Shown here: positions 8,748-18,289 of the stretch, in pieces
Layout of the letters: each line of letters starts with the position of its first letter
How positions within the stretch are numbered: position 1 is the stretch's first letter
NCBI GenBank assembly: GCA_910575445.1
Contig: CAJTFW010000002.1
Span: 124,001-188,000 of the forward strand
DNA: 64,000 bases
Direction: 5' to 3'
Source of the DNA: Lachnospiraceae bacterium
Lineage (GTDB): Bacteria > Bacillota > Clostridia > Lachnospirales > Lachnospiraceae
Program-made: the position numbers and the translations under genes
The notes under the pieces: model-generated
Told to the model about the DNA's origin: nothing
Databases searched by the model: none
The model's input: only the letters and a program-made list of their open reading frames with translations

Positions 8748-9931
8748 TTATGAATACACATAAATTTAAGATATTAATGGTTCATAATTATTATCAGATT
8801 CCTGGCGGTGAGGACACTGTTGTAACAAATGAGATACAGATGCTCAAAAAGTATAGCCATCATGTTTTATTTTACAGTAAAAACAATTCTGAACTCAATG
8901 AAATGAGCAAGTTTCAGAAATTATTTCTTCCCGTTAATACTATTTTTAATTTTAGAACATATCGGGATATCAAAAGGATTATCAAACAAGAAAAAATTGA
9001 TATTGTGCATGTGCACAATACACTGAATCTGATTAGTCCCTCGGTCTATTATGCAGCACTGAGCCTTGGTGTACCAGTAGTACAGACAGTTCATAATTTT
9101 CGGCTGTTATGTCCAGGAGCTACTTTTTATAGAGATGGACATATCTGTGAAGATTGTGTGGAAAAGGGTTTGTGGTGCGCAATAAAACATAATTGCTATA
9201 GAAACAGTAAATGGCAGACATTGGCTTGTGTAATAAATACAAGATTTCATAGGATGATGGGAATTTATGGAAAGATAAATTACATTTGCTTGACAGATTT
9301 TAATAGAGAAAAATTATTGAAATTAAGGCAGATTAAGGCGAATAAGGTTTTTGTAAAACCTAATTTTGTAGAAAGTACACAACCATTTATTCCTGGAGAA
9401 AAGAGAAAAAATCAATTTGTATTTTCGGGAAGGTTAGATAAGTTAAAAGGAATAGATTTACTTCTAAGAGCTTGGAACGAGATGGGAGAGCAGGCACCAA
9501 AACTTATAGTGTGTGGAACGGGGCCAATGGAAGAATGGTGTAGAAGATTTGTTGAAAAGAATAAGATAAATGTGGAACTTCGTGGATTTGTTTCGAATGA
9601 AGATGTGAGAGAGATATTGGCTAATAGTAAAGCATTAATTTTGCCAACACGACTATATGAAGGATTTCCAATGAGCATTGTAGAGGCTTATTCTGTAGGG
9701 ACGCCAATTATTTGCTCTAATTTAGGTAATCCAGGGAATATTGTGACTGAAGGCATTACAGGATATAAGTTTAAATGTGATGATTTAGATGAGTTGATTT
9801 TGGCGGTAAGACATCTGTATTGTTGTGAAAATATGTTTTCTGAAGTGCTTGAAGAATATATAAGAAAATATAGTATTGAAAAAAATTATAATCAATTAAA
9901 AGTTATATATGAGAGAATTCAAATGTTATAG
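8744..9931 (+). CDS. GT4 family glycosyltransferase
   Basis: This 395-residue GT-B enzyme has a glycine-rich donor/acceptor loop (YYQIPGGEDT) near residue 14 and IDIVHVHNTLN near residue 85. A cysteine cluster (CPGATFYRDGHICEDC, then further Cys) near residues 122-150 is seen in a subset of GT4 enzymes. The C-terminal E-x7-E donor motif is in EGFPMSIVEAYSVG near residue 305. The start ATG overlaps the preceding stop region, with AGGGG just upstream. It would add an internal sugar of the repeat unit using a nucleotide-sugar donor. Specificity is unknown. Confidence 0.9.
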   Translation: MIMNTHKFKILMVHNYYQIPGGEDTVVTNEIQMLKKYSHHVLFYSKNNSELNEMSKFQKLFLPVNTIFNFRTYRDIKRIIKQEKIDIVHVHNTLNLISPSVYYAALSLGVPVVQTVHNFRLLCPGATFYRDGHICEDCVEKGLWCAIKHNCYRNSKWQTLACVINTRFHRMMGIYGKINYICLTDFNREKLLKLRQIKANKVFVKPNFVESTQPFIPGEKRKNQFVFSGRLDKLKGIDLLLRAWNEMGEQAPKLIVCGTGPMEEWCRRFVEKNKINVELRGFVSNEDVREILANSKALILPTRLYEGFPMSIVEAYSVGTPIICSNLGNPGNIVTEGITGYKFKCDDLDELILAVRHLYCCENMFSEVLEEYIRKYSIEKNYNQLKVIYERIQML

Positions 9932-9945
9932 GAAGAAGGATTTAT

Positions 9946-10926
9946 ATGAATGTTATTAGAAATAAAAGGGCAGAGGTATTAGATAGTATTAATGCTGCTT
10001 ATGACATTAGTATATGTGTTATTACCTATAATAAAGTTGATTTTATTGATGAGGCAATTAGAAGTGTTCTTATGCAAAAAACAAACTGTAGCTATGAAAT
10101 TGTTATAGGTGACAATAATTCTACAGATGGAACCCAGAACATATTAAGAGAATATTGGAATAAGAGTCCAGAAAAATTTACAATTATTTTTAATAATGAG
10201 AATTTGGGATTGACAACTAATATATACAATACAATGTCTAAATCAAAAGGAAAATATATAATTATTCTATATGGTGATGATTATTGGATAAGTGAAAATA
10301 AGCTTCAAATACAATATGATTTTTTGGAACATAATAGTAATTATAATGGAGTTACTTCTGCTATTGAGTTTAGATATAACAAAGAAAATAAACCATTTAA
10401 AATTGTTCCCTGTAAAAAAATGAGGAATACTACATGCAGTTTGAAAAAATATATGAATGGTTTTGACTTTCCATTGGCAGGAATGATGTTTAGAAATAAT
10501 ATTTTTTCTAATGAACAAAAACATTTTGAAAAGATGATAAAGGCAAGCTTATTTATTGATGATTTATCATTTTGCATACTTTTTTTGATGATAGGAGATG
10601 TATTTATACTACCTGAAGCGACAGGAGTCTATAGATGTTTTCATAAGGAAGAAAACATTAATAATTTTAATTCTGTAAATTCGATAAAGAAAAGAGTAGA
10701 AATGTCAATACAATTATGTAATTGTTTAGACTCTCTAACAAACAATAAGTTGGATTTTTCAATGCGCTATGGATTGGTATTGGCTTCTGCTTGGTATGCA
10801 ATATTAAAAAGAAAGTTATCTTTACAAGATTATAAAGAGATTATACAAATGCTCCAACCTCAGTATAGAAAAAAACATAGTAAACTTTTATGGAAAGGTA
10901 TTTATAGAAAAGTTACTCTTAGATGA
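9946..10926 (+). CDS. Glycosyltransferase family 2
   Basis: A 326-residue GT-A enzyme. It has the N-terminal CVITYNKVDFIDEAIRSVL strand-helix signature, DNNSTDGT near residue 62 and a DXD-equivalent YGDDYW near residue 107. Following an AGGAAGG ribosome site, the ATG lies 14 bases after the preceding gene. The first ~20 residues before the Rossmann strand are longer than usual. The acceptor and donor are unknown. Confidence 0.88.
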   Translation: MNVIRNKRAEVLDSINAAYDISICVITYNKVDFIDEAIRSVLMQKTNCSYEIVIGDNNSTDGTQNILREYWNKSPEKFTIIFNNENLGLTTNIYNTMSKSKGKYIIILYGDDYWISENKLQIQYDFLEHNSNYNGVTSAIEFRYNKENKPFKIVPCKKMRNTTCSLKKYMNGFDFPLAGMMFRNNIFSNEQKHFEKMIKASLFIDDLSFCILFLMIGDVFILPEATGVYRCFHKEENINNFNSVNSIKKRVEMSIQLCNCLDSLTNNKLDFSMRYGLVLASAWYAILKRKLSLQDYKEIIQMLQPQYRKKHSKLLWKGIYRKVTLR

Positions 10927-10961
10927 AATAAAACAGAAGGAGAAAATTATAGTATATACTC

Positions 10962-12044
10962 ATGTCGAAACCGTTATTAAGTATCATTGTTCCAGTATAC
11001 AAGACAGAAAAATTTTTAAATAGATGTATAGATTCTATCTTGGCTCAAAGTATAAAAGACTATGAGATAATTTTAGTGGATGATGGTTCTCCTGATGAAT
11101 CACCCATAATTTGTGATTATTATGTTGAAAAAGACTCTAGAATTAAAGTTATTCATAAACAGAATCAAGGACTTGGAATGGCTCGTAATACTGGAATAAG
11201 ATTAGTTTCTGGCAAATATTTGACATTTCTAGATTCAGATGATTTTGTGGAAAATGATTATTATGAAAATCTTTTGACTTTTGCTGAAGATAATGATTTA
11301 GACTTATGTGTGGCAGGTTATTATATAGCAGATACAGAAAGAAAACAAAAAAAAGTTAATACTGTTGAGCAAGACTTGATAGGAAAAATACTTATTAATC
11401 AGACACAAATAAGTGAACTTTCAGCTAAAGTAATTTGTCCGAATTTTGAAGGAAAAGATTTTTTTTCAGCAAGTGTTTGTTTTTCGATTTTTAATTCTGA
11501 TATTCTTATAAATAATAATTTGTTTTTTGATTCAGAGAGAAGTTTTATTAGCGAAGATTTAAAATTTACTATGTGTTTATTCCATTATTGCCAAAAAGTA
11601 GGAGTATCAGAGAAGGGAGGGTATCATTATTGCTACAATGAAGAATCATTGTCTAGAGGTTATAATCCACATCGATTTGAATTATTAAAAAAAACGGTAC
11701 AGCAACTAGAAGAATTATGTGTTGAATTAAAACTGGATGGTTATATTGAGCGAATAGCCTTATATTTTTGGATTAATTTTGAAAAGTGTTTAAATCAAGA
11801 AGTACGATATAGCAAAGAAAAACAACATGTAAGAATTTCAAATATAAAAAAGATATCTGAAGATAAAATGACCCAACACCAACTTACTATTCTTATTAAT
11901 AAAAATGGTCTAAACGGTTTACAAAAAATATTGTGTATGCTTATTTATAATAAATGTTATTTGTTGATTGATTTTTTACTAACATTATATAATTTTTTTA
12001 AACATAGATGGCATATAAAAATAAAAAATAAGAAGGTACTATAG
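10962..12044 (+). CDS. Glycosyltransferase family 2 (EpsJ/CpsJ-like)
   Basis: A 360-residue GT2 enzyme beginning directly with the SIIVPVYKTEKFLNRCIDSI signature. DDGSPDESP lies near residue 43, and DSDDFVENDYY, containing the DXD motif, lies near residue 92. The best ribosome site (GAAGGAG, 10937-10943) lies about 18 bases before the ATG. No closer in-frame start exists because of an in-frame TAG at 10950, so the start is fixed by elimination. It shares its last base with the GTG start of the next gene. Confidence 0.9.
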   Translation: MSKPLLSIIVPVYKTEKFLNRCIDSILAQSIKDYEIILVDDGSPDESPIICDYYVEKDSRIKVIHKQNQGLGMARNTGIRLVSGKYLTFLDSDDFVENDYYENLLTFAEDNDLDLCVAGYYIADTERKQKKVNTVEQDLIGKILINQTQISELSAKVICPNFEGKDFFSASVCFSIFNSDILINNNLFFDSERSFISEDLKFTMCLFHYCQKVGVSEKGGYHYCYNEESLSRGYNPHRFELLKKTVQQLEELCVELKLDGYIERIALYFWINFEKCLNQEVRYSKEKQHVRISNIKKISEDKMTQHQLTILINKNGLNGLQKILCMLIYNKCYLLIDFLLTLYNFFKHRWHIKIKNKKVL

Positions 12045-13285
12045 TGAAAATACGTGGGGAAAAATTGATTTTTGGACAACTTTATTTGATATTATATATT
12101 AGGACTTTAACATATTTTATTCCTGCTTTATCTATAATGAATTATTTTTCAGACATTATCAATCTTATTTTACTTTTCCTTTTAATATATAATTTGATAA
12201 AAAATCCATTAACTGTAAATCGTCAGTTTATTATTGGCTTTACATTATGTTTGTTATTATTTGATATCATAAGCTTTTTGTTTGAAGGACAAAACTTGAT
12301 ATTGTTTTTATGGGGAGTGAGAAATCAATATCGTTTTATTTTATTTTTTGTGGCTGCAATATTTTTTATGAAAAAAAATGATGTTCCAAAAGTGTTTTCG
12401 GTATTTTATAGCTGTTTTATAATCAACATATTTGTTGTAACTTTTGAATTTATTGTAGGTTATCGAAGAGACTTCTTAGGTGGAACATTTGGTATGGAAC
12501 ATAACTGTAATGGTATTGTAAACGTTTTTTTATGCATTATGGTTTCATATGCAATTTGGGGATGGGTTTATAAACAGGTTCGTGCAAAGAAAGCTTGCAT
12601 TATATTGTTTGGTTCAATTTACTGGGCAACATTAGCAGAACTAAAAATATTTTTTATAGAAATAATGATAATTTTTGCTTTGGTTTTGTTATTAGCTAAA
12701 ATTAAGAGTTCAAAAAAAATAAGTTGTGTTTTATTTGGGAGTCTTATTATATGTTCGGGTATTGTAATATTAACACTTGTTTATCCTGAACAAATAGAAT
12801 ATTTGCTTAAGTATGGGTTAATAGGTTATCTGCGTAATGTAAATCTTGGAATTCATGGTTTTGGCAGATTGTCTGCTATTCCAATTACCAATAAAGTATT
12901 TTTTCAAGATTCTATAAGAAAAATGATATTTGGTATTGGAACAGGGAATGCAGAGTTTATGATGGTAGGTAAAATTAATTTTTTAAGTGAATTTTATAAA
13001 CAATACTCAGATTATGCATATAATTGTTATTTATATGCTTTCATCTATATTGAGCGAGGAATTTTAGGGCTTATATGGCATATTGTACTATTTGCTAAAA
13101 CAATTATATTATCCTATAAATATAGAAAAAAAAATCTTGATGATAGAATATGGTATGATATTGCTATTTGTACCACTTTTTGCTTTCTTATTATGTGTAT
13201 ATATGATTCAGCATTAAGAGTTTCTACAAGTGGACTTTTGGCTTTTTTAATTTTAGGGGTGCCTTATATTGTTTCCAATAAGTAA
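12044..13285 (+). CDS. Wzy-like polysaccharide polymerase
   Basis: This 413-residue protein has about ten hydrophobic segments and a longer soluble loop near residues 255-325, the usual layout of O-antigen/EPS polymerases. An EHNCNGIVNVFL stretch near residue 152 resembles the HN-containing loop of this superfamily. Translation starts at GTG directly at the preceding stop, with AGAAGG upstream. Within this gene group it would polymerise the repeat unit built by the surrounding transferases. It is assigned by topology and context. Confidence 0.75.
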   Translation: MKIRGEKLIFGQLYLILYIRTLTYFIPALSIMNYFSDIINLILLFLLIYNLIKNPLTVNRQFIIGFTLCLLLFDIISFLFEGQNLILFLWGVRNQYRFILFFVAAIFFMKKNDVPKVFSVFYSCFIINIFVVTFEFIVGYRRDFLGGTFGMEHNCNGIVNVFLCIMVSYAIWGWVYKQVRAKKACIILFGSIYWATLAELKIFFIEIMIIFALVLLLAKIKSSKKISCVLFGSLIICSGIVILTLVYPEQIEYLLKYGLIGYLRNVNLGIHGFGRLSAIPITNKVFFQDSIRKMIFGIGTGNAEFMMVGKINFLSEFYKQYSDYAYNCYLYAFIYIERGILGLIWHIVLFAKTIILSYKYRKKNLDDRIWYDIAICTTFCFLIMCIYDSALRVSTSGLLAFLILGVPYIVSNK

Positions 13286-13310
13286 TAATTATATTGAGAA
13301 AGGGAAATTA

Positions 13311-14093
13311 ATGAAAGTTGTAATTTTAGCTGGTGGTTTAGGAACGCGATTTTCAGAAGAATCTGAGTTTAAACCTAAGCCTATGATTGAGATAGGTGGG
13401 AAGCCGATTCTCTGGCATATTATGAAAGAGTATTTATATTATGGCTTGAATGAATTTATTATATGTGCTGGATATAAACAACATGTAATTAAGGAATGGT
13501 TTGCAAATTATTTTTTATATCATAGTGATATAACATTTGACTATACGAATAAAAAAAATGAAATGATTATTCACGATCAATTTTGCGAGTCTTGGAAAGT
13601 GACAATTGTGGATACAGGATTATCTACGATGACAGGAGGGCGTATTAAAAGAATTCAAAAGTATATTGGCAATGAAACTTTTATGATGACATATGGAGAT
13701 GGTGTATGTGATGTTAATATTTCTAAGTTGCTAGAATTTCACCAGTCACACGGAAAAATTGCCACATTAACAGCAGTAATGTTAGATCAATCTAAAGGAA
13801 TTCTTGACATTGGGGGAGATAATGCTGTTAAAGCGTTTAGAGAAAAAAAGCAAACAGATGGAGCACCTATTAATGCTGGCTATATGATACTAAACTCAGA
13901 AATTTTTGATTACATAGAAGGTGATTTTGAAATTTTTGAACAAAAACCATTAGAGAGGCTGTCTAAAGAGGGACAATTGATGTCATATATGCATAAAGGT
14001 TTTTGGCAATGTATGGATACTAAAAGGGAAAAAAATCAGCTAGAAGAATTATGGATATCTGGTAATGCACCTTGGAAAGTATGGGAGAACTGA
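13311..14093 (+). CDS. rfbF: Glucose-1-phosphate cytidylyltransferase
   Basis: This enzyme makes CDP-glucose from CTP and glucose-1-phosphate, the first step to CDP-3,6-dideoxyhexoses. The sequence opens with the nucleotidyltransferase motif ILAGGLGTRFSEES and the sugar-phosphate KPKPMIEIGGKPILWHIM segment, both characteristic of RfbF. From the ATG at 13311 the protein has 260 residues, close to the family's ~257. That start has a GAGAAAGGG site 6 bases upstream. An upstream in-frame TTG (13269) has no such support and lies inside the previous gene. It is followed by RfbG in a TGATG overlap. Confidence 0.95.
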   Translation: MKVVILAGGLGTRFSEESEFKPKPMIEIGGKPILWHIMKEYLYYGLNEFIICAGYKQHVIKEWFANYFLYHSDITFDYTNKKNEMIIHDQFCESWKVTIVDTGLSTMTGGRIKRIQKYIGNETFMMTYGDGVCDVNISKLLEFHQSHGKIATLTAVMLDQSKGILDIGGDNAVKAFREKKQTDGAPINAGYMILNSEIFDYIEGDFEIFEQKPLERLSKEGQLMSYMHKGFWQCMDTKREKNQLEELWISGNAPWKVWEN

Positions 14094-15163
14094 TGGATTT
14101 TGATTTATCATTTTATAAAGGAAAAAAAGTATTTATAACTGGACATACAGGTTTTAAAGGTTCTTGGCTTTGCAAAATATTAGCTAATGCCAAAGCTGAA
14201 GTTTTTGGATATTCTTTAGCTCCTTCAACAGCTTTTTCGCTCTTTCAAATTGCAAATATTGAAAAAGATATTTATTCAACAATTGGTGATATTCGTGATT
14301 ATGCTAATTTGCATGCGGCTTTTGAAAAAGTACAGCCTGAGATTGTTTTACATTTAGCAGCACAGCCAATTGTTCGGGATAGTTACAAATCCCCTGCTTA
14401 CACATATGAGACAAATGTTATGGGAACAGTTAATATCTTAGAATGTATTAGAAATAGTGCTTGTGTAAAGTCTTTTATAAATGTCACTACTGATAAAGTT
14501 TATCAAAATAAAGAATGGATATGGGGATATAGAGAGGAAGATGAACTAAATGGCTATGACCCATATTCTAATTCCAAATCTTGTTCGGAGTTGGTTACGC
14601 AATCATATAAAAATAGTTTTTTTTCTGATGGTTGTGTTGCAATTTCTACTATCCGTGCAGGAAATGTAATTGGGGGTGGCGATTTTGCAAATGATAGAAT
14701 CATTCCTGATTGCATACGAGCTGCTATAAAACATGAAGACATTATGGTTAGAAATCCTTTTTCTACTCGACCGTATCAACATGTATTAGAACCACTATAT
14801 GTTTATTTAATGATTGCTTCAATGCAATATGAAAATAATCGATATGCTAATTGTTATAATGTGGGTCCAGATGAGATTGATTGTCTACAGACAGGAGCTT
14901 TGGTTGACTTGTTTGTAAATAAATGGGGAGAGAATATAAAATGGAAAAGCTGTTATAATGGTGGTCCCCATGAAGCAAATTTTCTTAAACTGGATTGCTC
15001 TAAATTAAAAGCTACATTTGGATGGAAACCACATTGGAATTTAGAGACAGCAATTGAAATGGTGATAGAATGGAGTAAATGTTGGCTTAATAATGGCAAT
15101 ATAAGAGAATGTATGGATAAAGAAATAAATACTTTTTTTAATAGAAATATAGTGGAGGGTTAA
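14093..15163 (+). CDS. rfbG: CDP-glucose 4,6-dehydratase
   Basis: An extended SDR enzyme converting CDP-glucose to CDP-4-keto-6-deoxyglucose. GHTGFKGSWL, the NAD-binding glycine motif with the RfbG-typical KGSW, lies near residue 16. VTTDKVYQNKEW lies near residue 133, and the catalytic YSNSK follows. The ATG at 14093 overlaps the RfbF stop, has GGGAGA upstream and gives 356 residues, close to the expected ~359. Upstream in-frame TTG and ATG codons would add residues not seen in the family. It acts in the cytoplasm. Confidence 0.95.
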   Translation: MDFDLSFYKGKKVFITGHTGFKGSWLCKILANAKAEVFGYSLAPSTAFSLFQIANIEKDIYSTIGDIRDYANLHAAFEKVQPEIVLHLAAQPIVRDSYKSPAYTYETNVMGTVNILECIRNSACVKSFINVTTDKVYQNKEWIWGYREEDELNGYDPYSNSKSCSELVTQSYKNSFFSDGCVAISTIRAGNVIGGGDFANDRIIPDCIRAAIKHEDIMVRNPFSTRPYQHVLEPLYVYLMIASMQYENNRYANCYNVGPDEIDCLQTGALVDLFVNKWGENIKWKSCYNGGPHEANFLKLDCSKLKATFGWKPHWNLETAIEMVIEWSKCWLNNGNIRECMDKEINTFFNRNIVEG

Positions 15164-15166
15164 TTT

Positions 15167-16510
15167 ATGGATGAATGGAATAATGAGCAAGAGGCTCGAG
15201 AGCAGATTAAATTTTTATTTGCAAAATATTATCACGATTTTATAGAAAAAAAGGATTCCTTTAAAGAAGGTATGCGTATTTCTTATGCTTCTCGTGTTTT
15301 TGATGAGAAAGAAATGTGTGCACTTGCAGATGCAGCACTAGATTTTTGGTTAACTACAGGTCGTTTTTCAGAGCAATTTGAAAAAGAATTTTCTACATGG
15401 ATTGGAGTAAAATATGCACATTTAGTAAATAGTGGTTCTTCGGCAAATCTAATTGCATTTATGGTGTTAACTGCTCCTGAACTTGGTGAACGTCAAATTA
15501 AACGTGGAGATGAAGTTATTACTGTAGCCTGTAGTTTTCCAACAACGGTAACTCCTATTATTCAATACGGTGCTATCCCTGTTTTTGTTGATATGACAAT
15601 TCCACAATATAATATTGATGTGACTAAATTAGAGGATGCTTTAAGTGAAAAAACTAAAGCCGTTATGTTGGCTCATACACTTGGCAATCCGTTTGACTTG
15701 GCAACAATTAAAGCTTTTTGTGATAAATATAATCTTTGGCTGATTGAAGATAATTGTGATGCATTAGGTACACAATATACGATAAATGGAAAAACCCAAT
15801 ATACAGGTACATGGGGAGATATTGGAACCTCTAGTTTTTATCCTCCTCACCATATAACTATGGGAGAGGGAGGTTGTGTATACACTAATAATCCAATATT
15901 ACATCGTTTGATTTTATCTTATCGTGATTGGGGGCGTGATTGCATTTGTCCTTCAGGGCATGATAACTTTTGCAATCATCGTTTTGATGGTCAATATGGA
16001 GAGCTTCCTGAAAATTATGACCATAAATATGTCTATAGTCACTTTGGTTATAATTTAAAAGTAACGGATATGCAAGCAGCTATTGGTTGTGAACAATTAA
16101 AAAAATTCCCTGATTTTATTGAACGCCGTCGTCACAACTGGGAAAGATTGTATAAAAAATTAGAAAATTTTAAGGATAAGATTCTTTTGCCAGAGCCCGC
16201 TACTAATAGTCAGCCTTCATGGTTTGGATTTTTAATTAGTATAAAGCCTGAAAGTGGATTGAACCGAAATGATGTAACCTACTATATTGAAAATCATAAT
16301 ATTCAAACAAGGCTATTGTTTAGTGGCAACTTAATTAAACATCCTTGTTTTAGCCAAATTCGTGGTACAAAAGCATATCGTGTAGTAGATAATCTAAGTG
16401 TTACAGATTATATTATGAATAATTCCTTCTGGGTTGGAGTATATCCAGGAATGAGCGATGAAATGATTGATTATATGGCTAAAGTAATCATTGAGGCGAT
16501 TAAAGGATGA
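15167..16510 (+). CDS. rfbH: CDP-6-deoxy-L-threo-D-glycero-4-hexulose 3-dehydratase (E1)
   Basis: A 447-residue PMP-dependent enzyme of the DegT-like fold that removes the C3 hydroxyl in 3,6-dideoxyhexose synthesis. The usual PLP lysine is replaced by histidine (H228 in SSFYPPHHITMGEGG), a hallmark of the E1 dehydratases. Cysteines in RDCICPSGHDNFC near residues 257-268 fit the iron-sulfur site of this family. A GGAGGG site precedes the ATG. No gene for the usual reductase partner E3 (a ferredoxin-NAD reductase-like protein) is present nearby. It overlaps the next gene by 4 bases. Confidence 0.95.
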   Translation: MDEWNNEQEAREQIKFLFAKYYHDFIEKKDSFKEGMRISYASRVFDEKEMCALADAALDFWLTTGRFSEQFEKEFSTWIGVKYAHLVNSGSSANLIAFMVLTAPELGERQIKRGDEVITVACSFPTTVTPIIQYGAIPVFVDMTIPQYNIDVTKLEDALSEKTKAVMLAHTLGNPFDLATIKAFCDKYNLWLIEDNCDALGTQYTINGKTQYTGTWGDIGTSSFYPPHHITMGEGGCVYTNNPILHRLILSYRDWGRDCICPSGHDNFCNHRFDGQYGELPENYDHKYVYSHFGYNLKVTDMQAAIGCEQLKKFPDFIERRRHNWERLYKKLENFKDKILLPEPATNSQPSWFGFLISIKPESGLNRNDVTYYIENHNIQTRLLFSGNLIKHPCFSQIRGTKAYRVVDNLSVTDYIMNNSFWVGVYPGMSDEMIDYMAKVIIEAIKG

Positions 16511-17430
16511 AGAAAGCAATTGTAACAGGTGCAAATGGTTTTCTTGGCAAATATTTGGTTCAAGAACTTGTTGAAAATGAGTATTGTGTATGGGCAGTTG
16601 TAAGAGATAAAGAGAAAAATATAGATAATTTTGAGGGAAATCCCAAGATTCATATTGTGTATTGTGATTTGAATAATATATCTAATTTAAGTTCTTTTAT
16701 TGAAGCAGATTCTTTCGATTGCTTTTATCATTTAGCATGGTCAGGTTCTTCGGGCATAGCTAGAGAAGATTATAAATTGCAGTTGCATAATGCGGAGTCT
16801 TGTGTTGATGCAGCATTAATAGCTTCTTTTTTAAAATGTAGACGTTTTATTGGCATAGGTAGTGTGACAGAACTTATGTGTAGAGAATATCTTCACCAAG
16901 ATGGAAGTAAGCCGGAAATGGCAACTTGTTATGCCATTGGAAAAATGGCTGCTGAATATATGACAAGATGTGTTTGTACAAAACAAAATATAGAATTTAT
17001 TTGGACTTATCTTTCGAATTTTTATGGTATAGGAGACAATAGTCAGAACTTTGTGAATATGCTGATAAAAAGTTATTTACATAATGAAACGCCTGACTTG
17101 ACGCTAGGAAATCAGATGGCAGATTTTATGTACGTTTCAGATGTGGCAAAGGCTCTTACTATAATAGGTAAAAAAGGGATTGCAAATAACACCTATTATG
17201 TGGGATATGGAGAACCAAGGCCATTAAAATGTTTTGTGAAAAGTATTCATGCTCTTGTAAATCCTGTTATTGAAACAGGACTGGGAAAAAAAATTTTTCA
17301 AGGATTAGAGATTGACTTTGATTTGATAGATATTAAAAAAATTCAGAGAGATATGAATTTTATACCAAATATTCCTTTTGAAATCGGTATTGAGAAAACG
17401 ATAAAATGGATAAAAGAATTTATTATTTGA
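16507..17430 (+). CDS. NAD(P)-dependent sugar epimerase/reductase, probable CDP-3,6-dideoxyhexose synthase
   Basis: A 307-residue extended SDR with TGANGFLGKYL at the N-terminus and a YxxxK catalytic pair in CYAIGKMAAE near residue 144. A Ser/Thr-containing GIGSVTEL strand lies before it. It overlaps rfbH by 4 bases and has the place that abequose/paratose-type synthases (RfbJ/RfbS) hold in enterobacterial clusters. It would therefore reduce the C4 keto group of CDP-4-keto-3,6-dideoxyglucose. Whether the product is abequose, paratose or another sugar cannot be read from the sequence, and a different SDR reaction remains possible. Confidence 0.75.
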   Translation: MKKAIVTGANGFLGKYLVQELVENEYCVWAVVRDKEKNIDNFEGNPKIHIVYCDLNNISNLSSFIEADSFDCFYHLAWSGSSGIAREDYKLQLHNAESCVDAALIASFLKCRRFIGIGSVTELMCREYLHQDGSKPEMATCYAIGKMAAEYMTRCVCTKQNIEFIWTYLSNFYGIGDNSQNFVNMLIKSYLHNETPDLTLGNQMADFMYVSDVAKALTIIGKKGIANNTYYVGYGEPRPLKCFVKSIHALVNPVIETGLGKKIFQGLEIDFDLIDIKKIQRDMNFIPNIPFEIGIEKTIKWIKEFII

Positions 17431-17458
17431 GTGATAGATATTTGTAGGAGAGATAAAT

Positions 17459-18289
17459 ATGATACCCAAAATTATTCATTACTGTTGGTTTGGCAACAGT
17501 GAAATACCTGAAAAGGATAAAAAGTGTATTGAAAGTTGGAAAAAGTATTGTCCAGAATATAAAATTGTACGATGGGATGAAACAAACTATAATGTTAATA
17601 AAAATAAATATATGAAAGAAGCATATGAGGCTAAAAAATGGGGATTTGTTCCAGATGTTGCCAGATTAGATATTGTATATGAACATGGGGGAATATATTT
17701 AGATACAGATGTAGAACTTGTACGTAATTTAGATGATTTACTAGAAAATGCTGCTTTTATGGGCTTTGAAAGTGACACTGCAGTTAACCCAGGACTTGGT
17801 TTCGGGGCTGAAAAGCATAGTTTAATTATTGGAGAAATTCTTCGTTCTATTTATAGCATGAGAACATTTTTGAGAGAGGACGGGTCATATGATATGCGGC
17901 CAAGCCCTAGTAGAAATACACAATTTTTAGTAACTAAAGGCTTACAACTTAATGGAGAATTTCAAATATTATCATGTGGTTTAACTATATATCCTAAAGA
18001 ATATTTTTGTCCGTTAGATTATGAGACAGGAATATTAAGTCTTACAGACAATACATATTCTATACATCATTTTCATGCTTCTTGGTGTACAAAGGAAGAG
18101 ATGAAAGCTCATGAGTTAGCACAGAAAATAGCTAAAAAATATGGAAAACCCCTTGCATTTGTTATTAGTCAAATATACATATTTCCATATATACTTAAAG
18201 TGAAATTGGAAAAATATGGTTTTTTTGGAACTATACAATTTTGCATAAAAAGAATTATAAGATTAGGGAGTATAAACAAAATTAAATGA
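17459..18289 (+). CDS. GT32-type glycosyltransferase (DXD sugar-binding family)
   Basis: A 276-residue protein with the family start IPKIIHYCWFG. The central VPDVARLDIVYEHGGIYLD runs into a LDTDVE DXD motif near residues 80-86. Homologues in capsule clusters transfer hexoses or HexNAc in the cytoplasm. An AGGAGAG site precedes the ATG, and the gene overlaps the next one by 4 bases. Placement directly after the dideoxyhexose genes makes it a candidate, though not a proven, dideoxyhexose transferase. Confidence 0.9.
   Translation: MIPKIIHYCWFGNSEIPEKDKKCIESWKKYCPEYKIVRWDETNYNVNKNKYMKEAYEAKKWGFVPDVARLDIVYEHGGIYLDTDVELVRNLDDLLENAAFMGFESDTAVNPGLGFGAEKHSLIIGEILRSIYSMRTFLREDGSYDMRPSPSRNTQFLVTKGLQLNGEFQILSCGLTIYPKEYFCPLDYETGILSLTDNTYSIHHFHASWCTKEEMKAHELAQKIAKKYGKPLAFVISQIYIFPYILKVKLEKYGFFGTIQFCIKRIIRLGSINKIK

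Noticed and set aside
13269-13310. Extended RfbF start at a TTG
   Set aside because: The ATG at 13311 has a ribosome site and begins right at the conserved nucleotidyltransferase motif.
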